Assembly: GCA_965228695.1 (NCBI GenBank)
Contig: CBDDIB010000002.1
Location: 310,001 to 374,000 of the forward strand
Reading direction: 5' to 3'
DNA length: 64,000 nucleotides
Source of the DNA: JAJFJD01 sp965228695
GTDB lineage: Bacteria; Pseudomonadota; Alphaproteobacteria; UBA8366
This document shows, piece after piece, positions 1-8,938 of this stretch. The translations under genes and the position numbers were made by a program. The notes beneath the pieces are model-generated. The model was not told the DNA's origin, did not search any database, and was given only the letters and a program-made list of their open reading frames with translations. Positions within the stretch are counted from its first letter, which is position 1. Each line of letters begins with the position of its first letter.

Positions 1-316
1 CCTTGGCCGTGGTGCCGGTGTCGACCAGATCGTCGACGATCAGCCATCCGCTGCCGTCGCCGGCCGCGGCCTCCTTCAGCACCGACAGGCCCCCTTGGTC
101 CTTATGATCGTAACTGGCGATGCACACCGTATCGATCAGCCGGACCTCCAGCTCGCGCGCCACGACGGCCGCGGGCACCAAGCCGCCCCGGGTGATCGCG
201 ACAATCCCGTCGAACGGCCCCAAGGGCAACAGGCGCCACGCCAGGACCCGGGCATGGCGATGCAACTCCTCCCAGGAAACCGGGAACTCTCTGCTGTACT
301 GATCTTTGTCGGACAT
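1..316 (-). CDS. gpt: Xanthine phosphoribosyltransferase, 3' end missing
   Basis: Purine salvage enzyme that transfers phosphoribosyl from PRPP to xanthine or guanine. The visible 105 residues open MSDKDQYSREFPVSWEEL and follow the Gpt family closely: the ITRGGLVPAA segment near residue 42, the DTVCIASYDH segment near 63, and the PRPP-binding loop LIVDDLVDTGTTA at about 92-104, where two adjacent Asp residues and the Thr-Gly-Thr carry the 5-phosphate contacts. Start is the ATG at 314-316. The gene runs off the left edge, so the last third is unseen. The gap to the lipoprotein gene upstream is 40 bases, so the two may be co-transcribed. Confidence 0.9.
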   Translation of the reverse strand, partial: MSDKDQYSREFPVSWEELHRHARVLAWRLLPLGPFDGIVAITRGGLVPAAVVARELEVRLIDTVCIASYDHKDQGGLSVLKEAAAGDGSGWLIVDDLVDTGTTAK

Positions 317-356
317 GGCCCGTCGGCAATCCAAGGGGGCCGCACCGTCTCCGGCG

Positions 357-1565
357 TTAGCGGACGTAGACGCGGACCTCGTTCGCCTGGACGGTGGCGC
401 TCGACATGGAGTTCATGCCGACACGGCTGGTCGGCAGTCCCTGCTCGGCAAGCGTGCGCATCACGTTTTCCGCATTGCGGCGCGCCGCCGTGCTGTTGAG
501 GACGATCTGCGCCGGCGAGCCGGTCTTCGGATGCACCGCGACCAGATCGAACGCGGCGTTCGGCTTGCGCTCGAGCGCCTTGCTGACCGCGTTATACAGC
601 GCGAGCTGGTATTCGACGTTGGGCCGGTCGAAGCGGATGACGACCAACGGCCGCGCGTTCCGCGACAAGGGCGCACGGGCAGCCCGGCTCGCCTTGACCT
701 CGGCTTGCGCGAAGGCGCGGTTCACGAGGCTCATGCCGTAGCGTTCGCCGTTCTTGATCGCGATCGACATGGCGGTGAGGTTGCGGCGCTCGCTGCCGAG
801 ATACCCGGTCTGACGATTGAGATCGTCGCTCAACTCGTTGAGCAGGCGATCGATGCCGACCACCGTCTGGTTCACGCCGTCTTCGAGCCCGCGCAATTGA
901 ACATGATCTTCATCGACGGCGCCGCTCAGGGTGAAGGTGGCGCGCACGCTGTCCAACAGATACCCGGCGACGCTGGCCTCGGCGCCGGCGTCGTTCGACA
1001 GGCTATTCATCTTCGAAATATTGGCTTCGATTCGCTTGAGTTGTTTCTGCGCTTCATTCCATTGCTGGACGAGCAGCGGATTGCCGGGCGTCGTCCCGAC
1101 CTGCAGCTTGGAATTCATCGCCGCGACGATTCCGAGATAACGTTGCGTCGCATCGGTGTTGTCGCTGCGAATCTGCACCATGCGATTGTCGAGACGGTTC
1201 ACCGCCGCGCGCAATTTGTTCAGGTCCTGCCGCATCGCATCGACCTTCTTACCGACGAACGTGCCGGTCGGTTTTCCGGTCAACTGCGGCTGCGTGGCCA
1301 AAGGCCGAGGCTGAACCGCGGGCTGTGTCGCCAAGGGCGCCACAGCCGAGCGGGCAGCGGCGGCGCCTTGTTGCACCTGCTGCTGCGTTTGTTGCGCGGC
1401 GCGTTCCGCCTGCGACGCGGGAATTTCAAGACGTTCCCGGCTTTGTGATCCTGCTGCCGGGTCATCGCCGGTCAGCGATGGCCACAGACTCGAGCCGCAG
1501 CCGGCAAGCAGAATGCCCCCTGCGACGAACACACCAAAATTGCGCGTTGATCTCATTGATCTCAT
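357..1565 (-). CDS. Lipoprotein with coiled coil and divergent OmpA-like C-terminus
   Basis: Envelope lipoprotein of about 402 residues. The N-terminus has a short basic stretch, a hydrophobic core and a lipobox LLAGC, so the mature protein should begin at that Cys. A Gln/Ala-rich helical region follows (near residues 50-75), then a long, probably coiled-coil stretch rich in Asn, Gln and Leu. The last 100 residues have the strand-helix pattern of an OmpA/Pal domain, including an ARRNAENVMRTL helix and an RVYV ending, but lack a clear NxxLSxxRA motif, so peptidoglycan binding is only inferred. The start is ambiguous because a 9-base tandem duplication (1548-1565) gives two in-frame ATGs at 1565 and 1556, both in front of the same signal peptide. 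A longer reading frame back to 1691 is rejected because it would bury the signal peptide. Confidence 0.7.
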   Translation of the reverse strand: MRSMRSTRNFGVFVAGGILLAGCGSSLWPSLTGDDPAAGSQSRERLEIPASQAERAAQQTQQQVQQGAAAARSAVAPLATQPAVQPRPLATQPQLTGKPTGTFVGKKVDAMRQDLNKLRAAVNRLDNRMVQIRSDNTDATQRYLGIVAAMNSKLQVGTTPGNPLLVQQWNEAQKQLKRIEANISKMNSLSNDAGAEASVAGYLLDSVRATFTLSGAVDEDHVQLRGLEDGVNQTVVGIDRLLNELSDDLNRQTGYLGSERRNLTAMSIAIKNGERYGMSLVNRAFAQAEVKASRAARAPLSRNARPLVVIRFDRPNVEYQLALYNAVSKALERKPNAAFDLVAVHPKTGSPAQIVLNSTAARRNAENVMRTLAEQGLPTSRVGMNSMSSATVQANEVRVYVR

Positions 1566-1808
1566 TGCGAAGCAGACACCCTGCTTTTTATCTTGGGATA
1601 CGTCCCAAGGCCCCCACGACCCGCCAGCCGCTTTTTCAAATCCAACATATGGATCGAATCCAAATACGGGGTACGAGCATTCCAGCGTCACCCCCGTTAC
1701 GACTGGCGAAAGCTCACCGAGATACTACTTTAGCACCCGGCAGGTCACAAGCCGCATTTGGCGCCGCCCCGCATTGCATTCAGGGGTGACGCATATTTGC
1801 AAACATGC

Positions 1809-1837
1809 TTGTCAATTCGGGCGGCATTCTTTAGTGT
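1809..1837 (+). promoter_or_regulatory. Candidate promoter of tRNA-Arg
   Basis: TTGTCA at 1809-1814 and TAGTGT at 1832-1837 are separated by 17 bases and lie about 35 bases before the tRNA. The -35 box differs from consensus at one position; the -10 box is weaker. The rest of the 306-base gap between the lipoprotein start and the tRNA (1566-1871) shows no gene. Confidence 0.4.
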
Positions 1838-1871
1838 CCGCGCCGCTTGCAGGCGGTAACGCTTGCACAGC

Positions 1872-1948
1872 GCGCCCGTAGCTCAATTGGATAGAGTGCC
1901 TGACTACGGATCAGGAGGTTGGGGGTTCGAGTCCTCCCGGGCGCGCCA
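1872..1948 (+). tRNA. tRNA-Arg (anticodon ACG)
   Basis: A full cloverleaf is visible. The acceptor strand 1872-1878 (GCGCCCG) pairs with 1938-1944. The anticodon stem CCTGA/TCAGG encloses loop CTACGGA, so the anticodon is ACG, which would be modified to inosine to read CGN codons. The T-stem GGGGG/CCTCC with TTCGAGT loop ends at 1937. Discriminator G1945 is followed by an encoded CCA at 1946-1948. No integrase or duplicated 3' end was seen nearby, so it does not appear to be used as an attachment site here. Confidence 0.96.
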
Positions 1949-2352
1949 TTCTTATAGGAATTCTCCACTCAAACCCAATTTTTTGGCCTGATTTTTGGCC
2001 ATGCCGGATCGGCATTCCTTGCCGGAGAGTTCTATTCCTAAATAAGCCGTATCCACATTCTGCAACGGCATCGGCGCCGTGCAAATTTCCTCACGCCGCG
2101 TCGCGCATCTTCTCAGGCTCCATCGGCGTGTTAAAAGGCATCGCCGTTCGGCCCTTCCTGCGTTCGACGGGGCAGACATTCATCCGCCGCCGCCTCGGCG
2201 CAGGAAAGCATGTCGGAGTTCGGGAGGGATCGAATTACAAAAATTTCTGGCGGAACCATAGAATTCTTCATAATCCGAAGCAGATAATTTGTGACACTCG
2301 GTCGCTGCGACCCATCCGACACAGTCCCGCAGCGCCACGCAGGAAACGGACT
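1949..2352. other. 404-base gap without a recognised gene
   Basis: Lies between tRNA-Arg and the NHL protein. The frames that cross it have no ribosome site, no recognisable product and an arginine-rich composition typical of out-of-frame GC-rich sequence. It probably holds the tRNA terminator and the promoter of the NHL gene, but no convincing -35/-10 pair or hairpin was found. Confidence 0.5.
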
Positions 2353-3228
2353 ATGACCCTTCGCTTCGCAATCTGCGCCCTAGCCGCCTTCTTGGCCGCA
2401 AATATCGCGGCGGCCCAATCCGTACCGACGAAGGCCACCGCAATCTTTCTCGCCGCAAGCTCGGTCGACCTCGACAACCCGCATGATTTGAAACTTTCAC
2501 CGGACGGCAAATATCTGTTCGTCTCGGATGTCGGCAACAATCGGGTCGCAATTCTCGACCCCGGAACGCTGGCACTGATCGATGAATTCGGCGCCGATCA
2601 CCAATCGGGCACGCATGATGTCGACTTCGACGATGCCGGCCGTGCATACGTAGCCGACACCCATAACGGCCGTGTCACAATCTATACCCTGGCGGGCACG
2701 AAGGCGACGCTGGTTGGCGAATTGAAGGAGCGGCTGAGCGGCCCCGAGGGCGTTTTGATCCATCCAAATGGCCACGTCTACGTCGCAGGCGCGTGGTCCA
2801 ACAATGTGGTCGCCTACAAGGACGGCAAGGTAGTCAAGGAATTGAAAGGGCTTTCATCGCCGCACGACCTGGAACGCACACCTGGCGGCGACATCTGGTT
2901 ATCGGACGCCGGCAACGACCGCATGCTCCTGCTGTCGCCGGACCTGGAGATCAAGCACGAATGGAAGGGTGCGCCCTTTGATTTCAACGGGGTACGCTAC
3001 CAAGACGTGCTGCCGGATGGCACGGTCATCGCAGCCGACAAGAATAACCATCAGATCAAGTTTATCGCCGGGGATGGCCGCGTGCTACTGGTGCTCGGCA
3101 ACGGTAAAGCGGGAAAAGGTCCGAACCTTTTCACGACTCCCGAAGGCGTCGAAATACGCGGCGATACGCTTTGGATTTCCGATTCCGGCAACGGCCGAAT
3201 CGTGAAATATCGCTTCACCGTGGATTAG
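2353..3228 (+). CDS. Secreted six-bladed NHL-repeat propeller protein
   Basis: 291 residues. The ATG at 2353 follows AGGAAACGG and opens a clean signal peptide (MTLRFAICALAAFLAANIAAAQ), which is why longer upstream starts are rejected. Six repeats of roughly 45 residues follow, each with the NHL pattern of a P(H/E)(D/G)(L/V) turn, a DG or NG, a (V/L)(A/S)D(S/T/A)xN position and an I or V strand: NPHDLKLSPDG, GTHDVDFDDAG, GPEGVLIHPNG, SPHDLERTPGG, a degenerate fifth copy, and TPEGVEIRGD. Six repeats match a complete six-bladed beta-propeller. NHL propellers bind partners or act as lyases and hydrolases; nothing here fixes a substrate. It converges on the chemotaxis receptor gene. Confidence 0.8.
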   Translation: MTLRFAICALAAFLAANIAAAQSVPTKATAIFLAASSVDLDNPHDLKLSPDGKYLFVSDVGNNRVAILDPGTLALIDEFGADHQSGTHDVDFDDAGRAYVADTHNGRVTIYTLAGTKATLVGELKERLSGPEGVLIHPNGHVYVAGAWSNNVVAYKDGKVVKELKGLSSPHDLERTPGGDIWLSDAGNDRMLLLSPDLEIKHEWKGAPFDFNGVRYQDVLPDGTVIAADKNNHQIKFIAGDGRVLLVLGNGKAGKGPNLFTTPEGVEIRGDTLWISDSGNGRIVKYRFTVD

Positions 3229-3256
3229 CGGATCCGCGCAACACGCCGGAAATGCA

Positions 3257-3290
3257 ACGCGGCCGGAGAGGGCATACCCACCGGCCGCGT
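3257..3290. terminator. Intergenic hairpin between convergent genes
   Basis: Perfect 10-bp stem ACGCGGCCGG (3257-3266) pairing with CCGGCCGCGT (3281-3290) around a 14-base loop. It sits 29 bases after the NHL stop and 23 bases past the stop of the receptor gene, so it could end transcription from either side. There is no clear T-run on either strand, so factor-independent termination is uncertain. Confidence 0.5.
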
Positions 3291-3312
3291 CACGGGTCAA
3301 GCCACCTGGTCC

Positions 3313-5373
3313 TTAGGCTGCCTTGACGTCGGAAATGAATTTCTCGACGACACTGCGCAGCATATCCGACTGCTGCGACAGTTCGCCCGCCGATTCCAGC
3401 ACCTGCTGCGCGGCGGATCCTGTTTCCCCCGCCGCTTGCGTGATACCGACGATGTTGCTGCTGACTTCCTGCGTCCCGGTCGCCGCCTGCTGGGTATTCT
3501 CGGCAATTTCGCGAGTGGCAGCCCCTTGCTCAGCGACCGCGGCGGAGATGGTTTCCGCAATCGAATTGATCTCGCGGATCGTCTCGCCGATACCCCTGAT
3601 CGCACCGACCGCGTTGTCGGTCACCGACTGCATGCTGCCGACCTGCTCGCTGATCTCGTCGGTCGCCTTCGCGGTCCTGGGTTGCCAGATTTTTGACCTC
3701 CGACGCCACGACGGCGAAGCCCTTGCCGGCCTCGCCCGCGCGGCGCGGCCTCGATTGTCGCATTCAACGCCAACAGGTTGGTCTGCTCGGCAATCTCGCT
3801 GATCAGGCCCACGACCTCGCCGATTTTCTGTGCGGCGTCGGCCAGGGACTGCACCGTTTCGTTCGTGCGTTCGGCCTCGGCATTCGCCTTGGTCGTGATT
3901 TCCGCCGATTGGGATACTTGGCGGTTGATCTCGTTGATCGAGGCCGACATTTCTTCCGATGCGGATGCCACAGTTTGTACGTTTGCCGTCGCCTGCTCGG
4001 ACGCGGCGGCGACCGCCGTCGTCTGATTGCTGGTCTGTTCCGCGGTCGCGGACATCGCCTCGGCGGTCGACCGCATCTCGGCGGACGCCCCGGCAACCGA
4101 ATTCACGATCTCCGACGCCTGCGAGTCGAAAGTCTCGGTCAGCTCGACGAGATATTTCGCCCGTTCTTCGCGCCGCTCCTGCGACTGACGTTCGACTTCC
4201 TCGAGACGTTTCTGCTCGATGGCACTCTCCTTGAAAGTCTGCATCGCCTCGGCCATTGCGCCAACTTCGTCCGCGCGATTCTGCGCGGGGACTTCCACAT
4301 CGAGGTTACCGGCCGAAAGGTCCTTCATCGCAACGGTCATGGCAACCACCGGCTTTGAGATCATGCTGCCCAGGCCCCAAGCCAGCCCGAGGCCCACGAT
4401 GAGACCGAGGATACTGATCGCCGCGATGGAAATTTCCCCGTTGAGTATGATCTCGTCCGTCTCGGCGCGCAGCCGCGCCTCTTCCTTCTCGGCGGAATGT
4501 TGCAGCCATTCGGCATCGTCGATGATGATCTTCGAATTCGCGGCAAGGTCGGTATCGAGCAGCGTCTGCAGTTTCAACTCGTCCTTGTGCACGATCTCGT
4601 AGGTCTTTTCATAGTCGTGGAACAGTTCCACGACTTCGGCGAACAGGGTCCTTTTCCTTATCCGTGTTCAGCGTGCCTTTCAGCGCCTTCAACGTTTTGT
4701 CGAACACCACGAATTCGGCTTCGGTCTTCTCGGCGTAACTTTCGTCGCGCTGGCCGATCAGGATGTTGGTATAGAGCTGAATTAGCAGAGCGTGTTCGAG
4801 CGCGCTATTCGCCAGCTTAACGGCCGGGGCATTGCCCTCATGCTCCGCCTCCTCGATGATCATTTCCAAGTCCTTGACGATCTTCTCGCCTTCCGGGAAT
4901 AGCCGATCGCGCACCAGCGTATCGTGCTCGGCCTTGAGCGCCGTCATCGTCTTGAACTGGCCCAGATACGCCGTAAAGGCGTTGCTTAGTTCTTCGACCT
5001 TGGCCCGGTGTTTCGGGTCGTGGATCACCGCAAGCCCGTGTTCGATGTTCTTGGTGATCTTCGTCGCGAGTTCGCGCACGGCGGCCACATCGGAGGCGCG
5101 ACCCGTATATCCGTATTCCCGGACATGCGCGCGGAGCTTCAGGAAGTTCGTTTCGATCTTCGCCGCAACCGAGGCCTCTTCGACCGCTTCGGCAAACTTG
5201 TCCACATCCGTGCCGACCGATACGAAGCTGATATACCCGTTGGCGGCGACGAGAACGAGGACCGCGAGAACGACCGCCATGCCGCCCATGATCTTCGACC
5301 GGATCTTCAGATCGTTAAGGAAGCCAACAATCCCAGAGGTCTTGGAATTGGCTAAAACACCATTCGCAACCAT
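3313..5373 (-). pseudogene. Methyl-accepting chemotaxis protein with three frameshifts
   Basis: Transmembrane chemoreceptor that would control CheA. Order: TM1 (near 23-45 of the product), a periplasmic helical ligand domain, TM2 (ISILGLIVGLGLAWGLG), a HAMP domain (DLSAGNLDVEVP), and an MA signalling domain with the conserved tip EIAEQTNLLALNATIEAA. The frame changes three times, each time as if one extra base were present: near 4646-4648 (a GGG run), near 3735-3750 (within the receptor tip), and near 3674-3678. Removing one base at each gives an uninterrupted 685-residue product with the standard AGEAGKGFAVVASEV tip sequence. Start is the ATG at 5371-5373 after GAGGCGAAAAA. This is either a young pseudogene or a cluster of sequencing indels; neighbouring genes are intact. 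Confidence 0.85.
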
Positions 5374-5909
5374 TTTTTCGCCTCGAACTGCATGTGTTTG
5401 CACCTTGGACCGAATCCGCTGCAAAACATGTTTCGATCCATGTCTTCGCGAAAGACAGGATAGTTTCGGGCGTCCCCGCTGCGGATGGTACCGCCGCTAA
5501 CACCCGTCATGGTTTAGCGATTTCCAATCCAAATTTGGATCTGTGCGCGTCTCGATTCCGACAGGACGGAACAGATCCTGGCCACACCATAGCGACCACC
5601 CCTTAAAGAAGTGTATATAAACGATAATTCAATTTTTTATTGAAGTTTTACAACGGTTTACCATTCACGATTACATTGTATTATTTTAAAAAACTTTCAA
5701 TTTAAGCTTGCTGGGTCCCCATATTTTTAGGCTAGTTCGGTCTGAAAAAAGCCCGTTCAACGGAGACGTTCATATTTGAATTCTCGTTTAACGTGTGCGT
5801 CGCTGATCTTGACGTCCAACGCCGCCACGACGGCATCGCCCTCGCCGACGCGTATGCGGTCACGCCGATCTGACTTCATTTGCATCGGCAAGCCATGTAG
5901 GTTGGACCG
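5374..5909. other. AT-rich non-coding region upstream of the receptor
   Basis: 536 bases between the divergently arranged receptor and TauE genes. The stretch 5600-5710 is strikingly AT-rich for this genome and carries an inverted repeat, TTCAAT/ATTGAA, around 5628-5645. It probably contains promoters for both genes. No single -35/-10 pair with good spacing stands out. No reading frame here looks like a gene. Confidence 0.5.
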
Positions 5910-6653
5910 ATGTCCGACCCCGCCACACTTGCCATCATTTTCATCACCTTCCTGATCGCCGGCAGCGTCAAGGGCGTGATCGGCCTCGGCCTGCCGAGCG
6001 TCAGTTTGGCCCTTCTCACCGCGACGCTCGGGCTGCCGCAGGCGATGGCCCTGCTCTTGGTGCCGTCCTTCGTCACCAATCTCTGGCAGGCCATGGTCGG
6101 CGGGAACGGCATGTCTGTGTTGAAACGGCTTTGGCCCTTTCTGATCATGGCGACCGTCACCGTATGGCTCGGCGCGACCGCGCTGACCCGGGTCGACCTG
6201 GCATTGCTGTCGGCGCTCTTGGGTGTCCTGCTCGCCACCTATTCGGCATTGAGCTTGCTGAAGGTCCGGATCGTCATCGCCCCGCGGTACGAAGCGTGGG
6301 CCGGGCCGATGTTCGGTACGGTAAACGGCGTGCTGACCGGCATGACCGGCTCCTTCGTCGTGCCCGGGGTCATGTTCCTGCAGGCGATCGGCCTGCCGCG
6401 CGACATGTTCATCCAGGCGATGGGCATGCTGTTCACCGTATCGACCGTCGCCCTCGCCGTGGCCCTCGAGGGAAACAACCTGCTGTCGGCGGATTTGGGC
6501 ATCCTGTCGGCGGCCGGGGTCGTCCCGGCGGTGATCGGCATGGTGGTCGGCCAGCGCGTCCGCCGGCGGCTGTCGGAAGAACGATTCCGGCAAGTTTTCT
6601 TCGTCGCCTTGTTGGTGATGGGCCTCTACATCATCGCCCGCGCCGCGTTCTAG
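5910..6653 (+). CDS. TauE/SafE-family membrane permease
   Basis: 247 residues with about eight hydrophobic segments and the TauE/SafE layout: an N-terminal half with SVKGVIGLGLPSVSLALL, and a second half repeating the pattern with TGMTGSFVVPGVMFLQAIGLPRD. Members export or import small organic anions such as sulfite, sulfoacetate or related acids. The substrate cannot be read from the sequence. It lies upstream of a class II aldolase in the same direction (71-base gap), so it may carry a substrate or waste product of the catabolic genes that follow. Confidence 0.8.
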   Translation: MSDPATLAIIFITFLIAGSVKGVIGLGLPSVSLALLTATLGLPQAMALLLVPSFVTNLWQAMVGGNGMSVLKRLWPFLIMATVTVWLGATALTRVDLALLSALLGVLLATYSALSLLKVRIVIAPRYEAWAGPMFGTVNGVLTGMTGSFVVPGVMFLQAIGLPRDMFIQAMGMLFTVSTVALAVALEGNNLLSADLGILSAAGVVPAVIGMVVGQRVRRRLSEERFRQVFFVALLVMGLYIIARAAF

Positions 6654-6724
6654 TTTGGGCGGCGACCGCGGAAGTGGCATAGTTTCCCGACGCCGGTCCT
6701 ACAGACATTGGGAAGGAAACGTCC

Positions 6725-7516
6725 ATGAGCGACACCGCCAAGACCGCCCACAAGCCGAAATCGCATTTTCACGCGCGCGTTTCGGTAGAGATGGAGCAGC
6801 ATCTGGAAAAACCGGAATGGGGTCTCCGGGAAAAACTGGCGCTGACCGCGCGCATGCTCGCGCGCGATGGCCACGGTTCGGGCCTTGCCGGGCAGATCAC
6901 CGCGCGCGGCGACGAACCCGGCACCATGTGGACCGGCCGCTTCGGTCTCGGACTGGAGGAATTGTGCGCCTCCGATTTCATGCTGGTCGACGACGACCTG
7001 AACGTTCTGGACGGCGAGGGCATGCCCAATCCGGCCAACCGGTTCCATCTGTGGGTCTACAAGGCACGGCCGGACGTGAAAAGCATCGTGCATACGCATC
7101 CGCCTTACGTCTCGGCGTTGTCGATGATCGGCGTGCCGCTGATCGCCTCGCATATGGACACGTCGATGTTCTATGACGACTGCGCCTGGCTCAGCGAATG
7201 GCCGGGGCCGCCGATCGGCGATGACGAAGGCGAGTTGATCGCCACAGCGCTCGGCGACAAGCGGTCGATCCTGCTGGCGCATCACGGCCAGCTTTCCGCG
7301 GGGGGATCGGTCGAGGAAGCCGCCGTCCTCGCCTTCCATTTCGAACGGGCGGCGCAGCTCCAGCTCCTGGCGATGGCGGCGGGCGAAATCGAACCGCTCG
7401 ACCCGGATTGCGGCCGCGACGCGCATGACTACCGTCTGAAGCCGGCGGTGGTCGACGCCACCTTCCTGTATCAAGCACGCCTGGTACTGCGGACAGAGGC
7501 CGACTGCCTGGACTAA
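6725..7516 (+). CDS. Class II aldolase/adducin-family protein
   Basis: 263 residues, the usual size for the family. Zinc-ligand positions are visible: HTH at about residues 123-125 (VHTHPPYVSALS) and a third His in LAHHG at 186-187, the same pattern as fuculose- and ribulose-phosphate aldolases. The N-terminal GSGLAGQITAR segment matches the substrate-phosphate or oxyanion loop, but the usual GN(V/L)S form is changed to GQIT. Family members cleave or decarboxylate small hydroxy acids and aromatic acids, so a role in the adjacent ring-cleavage cluster is plausible. Start ATG follows GGAAGGAAACGTCC. Its stop overlaps that of the transporter on the other strand by four bases. Confidence 0.8.
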   Translation: MSDTAKTAHKPKSHFHARVSVEMEQHLEKPEWGLREKLALTARMLARDGHGSGLAGQITARGDEPGTMWTGRFGLGLEELCASDFMLVDDDLNVLDGEGMPNPANRFHLWVYKARPDVKSIVHTHPPYVSALSMIGVPLIASHMDTSMFYDDCAWLSEWPGPPIGDDEGELIATALGDKRSILLAHHGQLSAGGSVEEAAVLAFHFERAAQLQLLAMAAGEIEPLDPDCGRDAHDYRLKPAVVDATFLYQARLVLRTEADCLD

Positions 7517-8475
7517 CGCCTCGTCGCCTTGGCAAACCGCCGCGCCAGCGGTTTCATCAAATGCGGTGACAGGTAAATCGGGAACTGGCACATCGCGAAA
7601 TAAAGCCACGCCATGTCCGGCAGCACGCCGCCTGTCGCCGCGAGCATCAACCCCATATTCCGCTGGGACGCCATAAAGGCGAGCGCGAAGGCACGGTCCC
7701 GGCCGGCCCACAGGAAGGCCAGAAGCGAGACCCCCAACACCGCGAAGGTGATGACGAAAGCCAGAATGCCGATGGCCGTCGCAAACAGCGGCGCCGCCAG
7801 GAAGGTGTCCGCCACGCTTTCCATCACCGCGGCGACGAAGACGAACAACACCAGGACGTTGAGGCCGTCGATCTCGTCCTTGCGGCGAACGATCGCATCG
7901 CCGCCGGCAATCCGCCGGAGAACCGCGGCGATCGAGGCCGACCCGGCCAGGATCGCCAGCAGCTTGATCCCCAACGCAACCGGCGACAACGACAGCGTCT
8001 CGTCGAGAAACAGGTAGGCATAGAAACTCGCGGTCAATGGCGTCAGCGCCGTGCTCGCGACCAGGGTGAGCAGGATCAGCGTCGCATCGAACCCCATCAG
8101 CGCGGCGAAGGCCGGGGCCGCCATCATCGGCGACGCAACCGCCTGCAGCATGATCGCCAGATACAGGTCGGGAAAACGTCCCTCCAGATCGAACACCATG
8201 CAAACGCCCGCGAAGAGCAATGGCATTACGATCATTGTCCAGCCGGTCGCGGCCAACAGAACACCGGGACGCCGCAAGGTGCCGCGCAAGGATGCGGCAT
8301 CGACCCGCAGGAAGGCGATGCAGAGCAGCGCGAAGATCGCTTCGGCGACATAAGGCTTGAGCACCGCGCCGACCGCCGGCACCGCGATCCCGATGAACAC
8401 CAGCACCGCGATCGCGCCGGTGCCCTGCCGGCCGAGCCATGCCAACCCGGCCATCGGTGTATCGAGAACGGACAT
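7513..8475 (-). CDS. BASS-like (bile acid:sodium symporter type) transporter
   Basis: About 320 residues with nine or ten hydrophobic segments. The general pattern of paired helices, the central LQAVASPMMAAPAFAALMG segment and the late FMASQRNMGLMLAA segment resemble BASS/arsenite-permease family proteins, which import organic anions with sodium. The ATG at 8475 follows GGCGGAACG and is preferred to the GTG ten codons earlier. It sits among dioxygenase and VOC genes, so uptake of an aromatic or organic acid is a reasonable guess but is not shown. Convergent with the aldolase, with interlocked stop codons. Confidence 0.65.
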   Translation of the reverse strand: MSVLDTPMAGLAWLGRQGTGAIAVLVFIGIAVPAVGAVLKPYVAEAIFALLCIAFLRVDAASLRGTLRRPGVLLAATGWTMIVMPLLFAGVCMVFDLEGRFPDLYLAIMLQAVASPMMAAPAFAALMGFDATLILLTLVASTALTPLTASFYAYLFLDETLSLSPVALGIKLLAILAGSASIAAVLRRIAGGDAIVRRKDEIDGLNVLVLFVFVAAVMESVADTFLAAPLFATAIGILAFVITFAVLGVSLLAFLWAGRDRAFALAFMASQRNMGLMLAATGGVLPDMAWLYFAMCQFPIYLSPHLMKPLARRFAKATRR

Positions 8476-8566
8476 CGTTCCGCCGTTCAGTGCGTTGTGG
8501 AACACCCCCGAGCCGGCATCCTACCGCACCGCGGCGTCGCCGAAAGGACCGGTTCGGCGGAAATTG

Positions 8567-8920
8567 TTAGGCCAGCACCTTCTGCAAGGTATGGCGGCGG
8601 TTGCTCGTGAAGGGCCGGACCTGTTCGGGCCAGCGGCCCTGCTCGATCGCGTCCGCCCATGCGGTACTGGTCAACACCTCGGGGCTTTCGATCTCATAGA
8701 CCGCGCTGTAGGTCGGCTCGGCGCTCGTATCGACCGTCTTTTCCTCGCCGCCGATGCTCAGCGTCAGCGGCGCCTGTTTCAGCCGCGTCACCGAGATCAC
8801 GCCCGGGACCTGCAGCAGCATCGGCACATGTTCTTCGTCGTAGACCTCGTTGAAAAGATCTTCCTTGTCCGGATCCACGTCCATGCTGGCGGTGAAGATG
8901 TATCGCGCCGTGATCGGCAT
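8567..8920 (-). CDS. Small dimeric alpha/beta-barrel protein, function unknown
   Basis: 117 residues, no signal peptide. The alternating strand-helix-strand pattern, with DPDKEDLFNEVYDEEHVPMLLQ followed by a PGV...R turn, resembles the EthD/Dabb-type ferredoxin-like fold that often accompanies aromatic-degradation enzymes. It starts 18 bases after the VOC dioxygenase stop on the same strand, so the two are probably co-transcribed. No catalytic residue can be named. It might be a small cyclase/isomerase or a ligand-binding accessory protein. Confidence 0.65.
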   Translation of the reverse strand: MPITARYIFTASMDVDPDKEDLFNEVYDEEHVPMLLQVPGVISVTRLKQAPLTLSIGGEEKTVDTSAEPTYSAVYEIESPEVLTSTAWADAIEQGRWPEQVRPFTSNRRHTLQKVLA

Positions 8921-8938
8921 ACCGTTTCCTTCCTGATA

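Noticed and set aside
1952..2179. A 75-codon open frame on the minus strand after the tRNA
   Set aside because: No ribosome site, no domain and arginine/cysteine-rich composition; not supported as a gene.
1949..2200. Possible integrated element next to tRNA-Arg
   Set aside because: No integrase, no duplicated tRNA 3' end and no change of gene content was seen beside the tRNA.
3313..5373. Programmed frameshifting in the chemoreceptor gene
   Set aside because: Three separate +1 shifts, two within the conserved tip, have no slippery site or stimulator and no known precedent in this family; mutation or sequencing error is simpler.
5602..5626. A TAAAG...CGATAA pattern resembling a flagellar sigma-28 promoter
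   Set aside because: The spacing is about three bases short and it points toward the TauE gene, not the chemoreceptor.
6650..8440. A 596-codon open frame on the minus strand
   Set aside because: It spans the aldolase and the transporter gene in a shifted frame; both of those have convincing products and starts.
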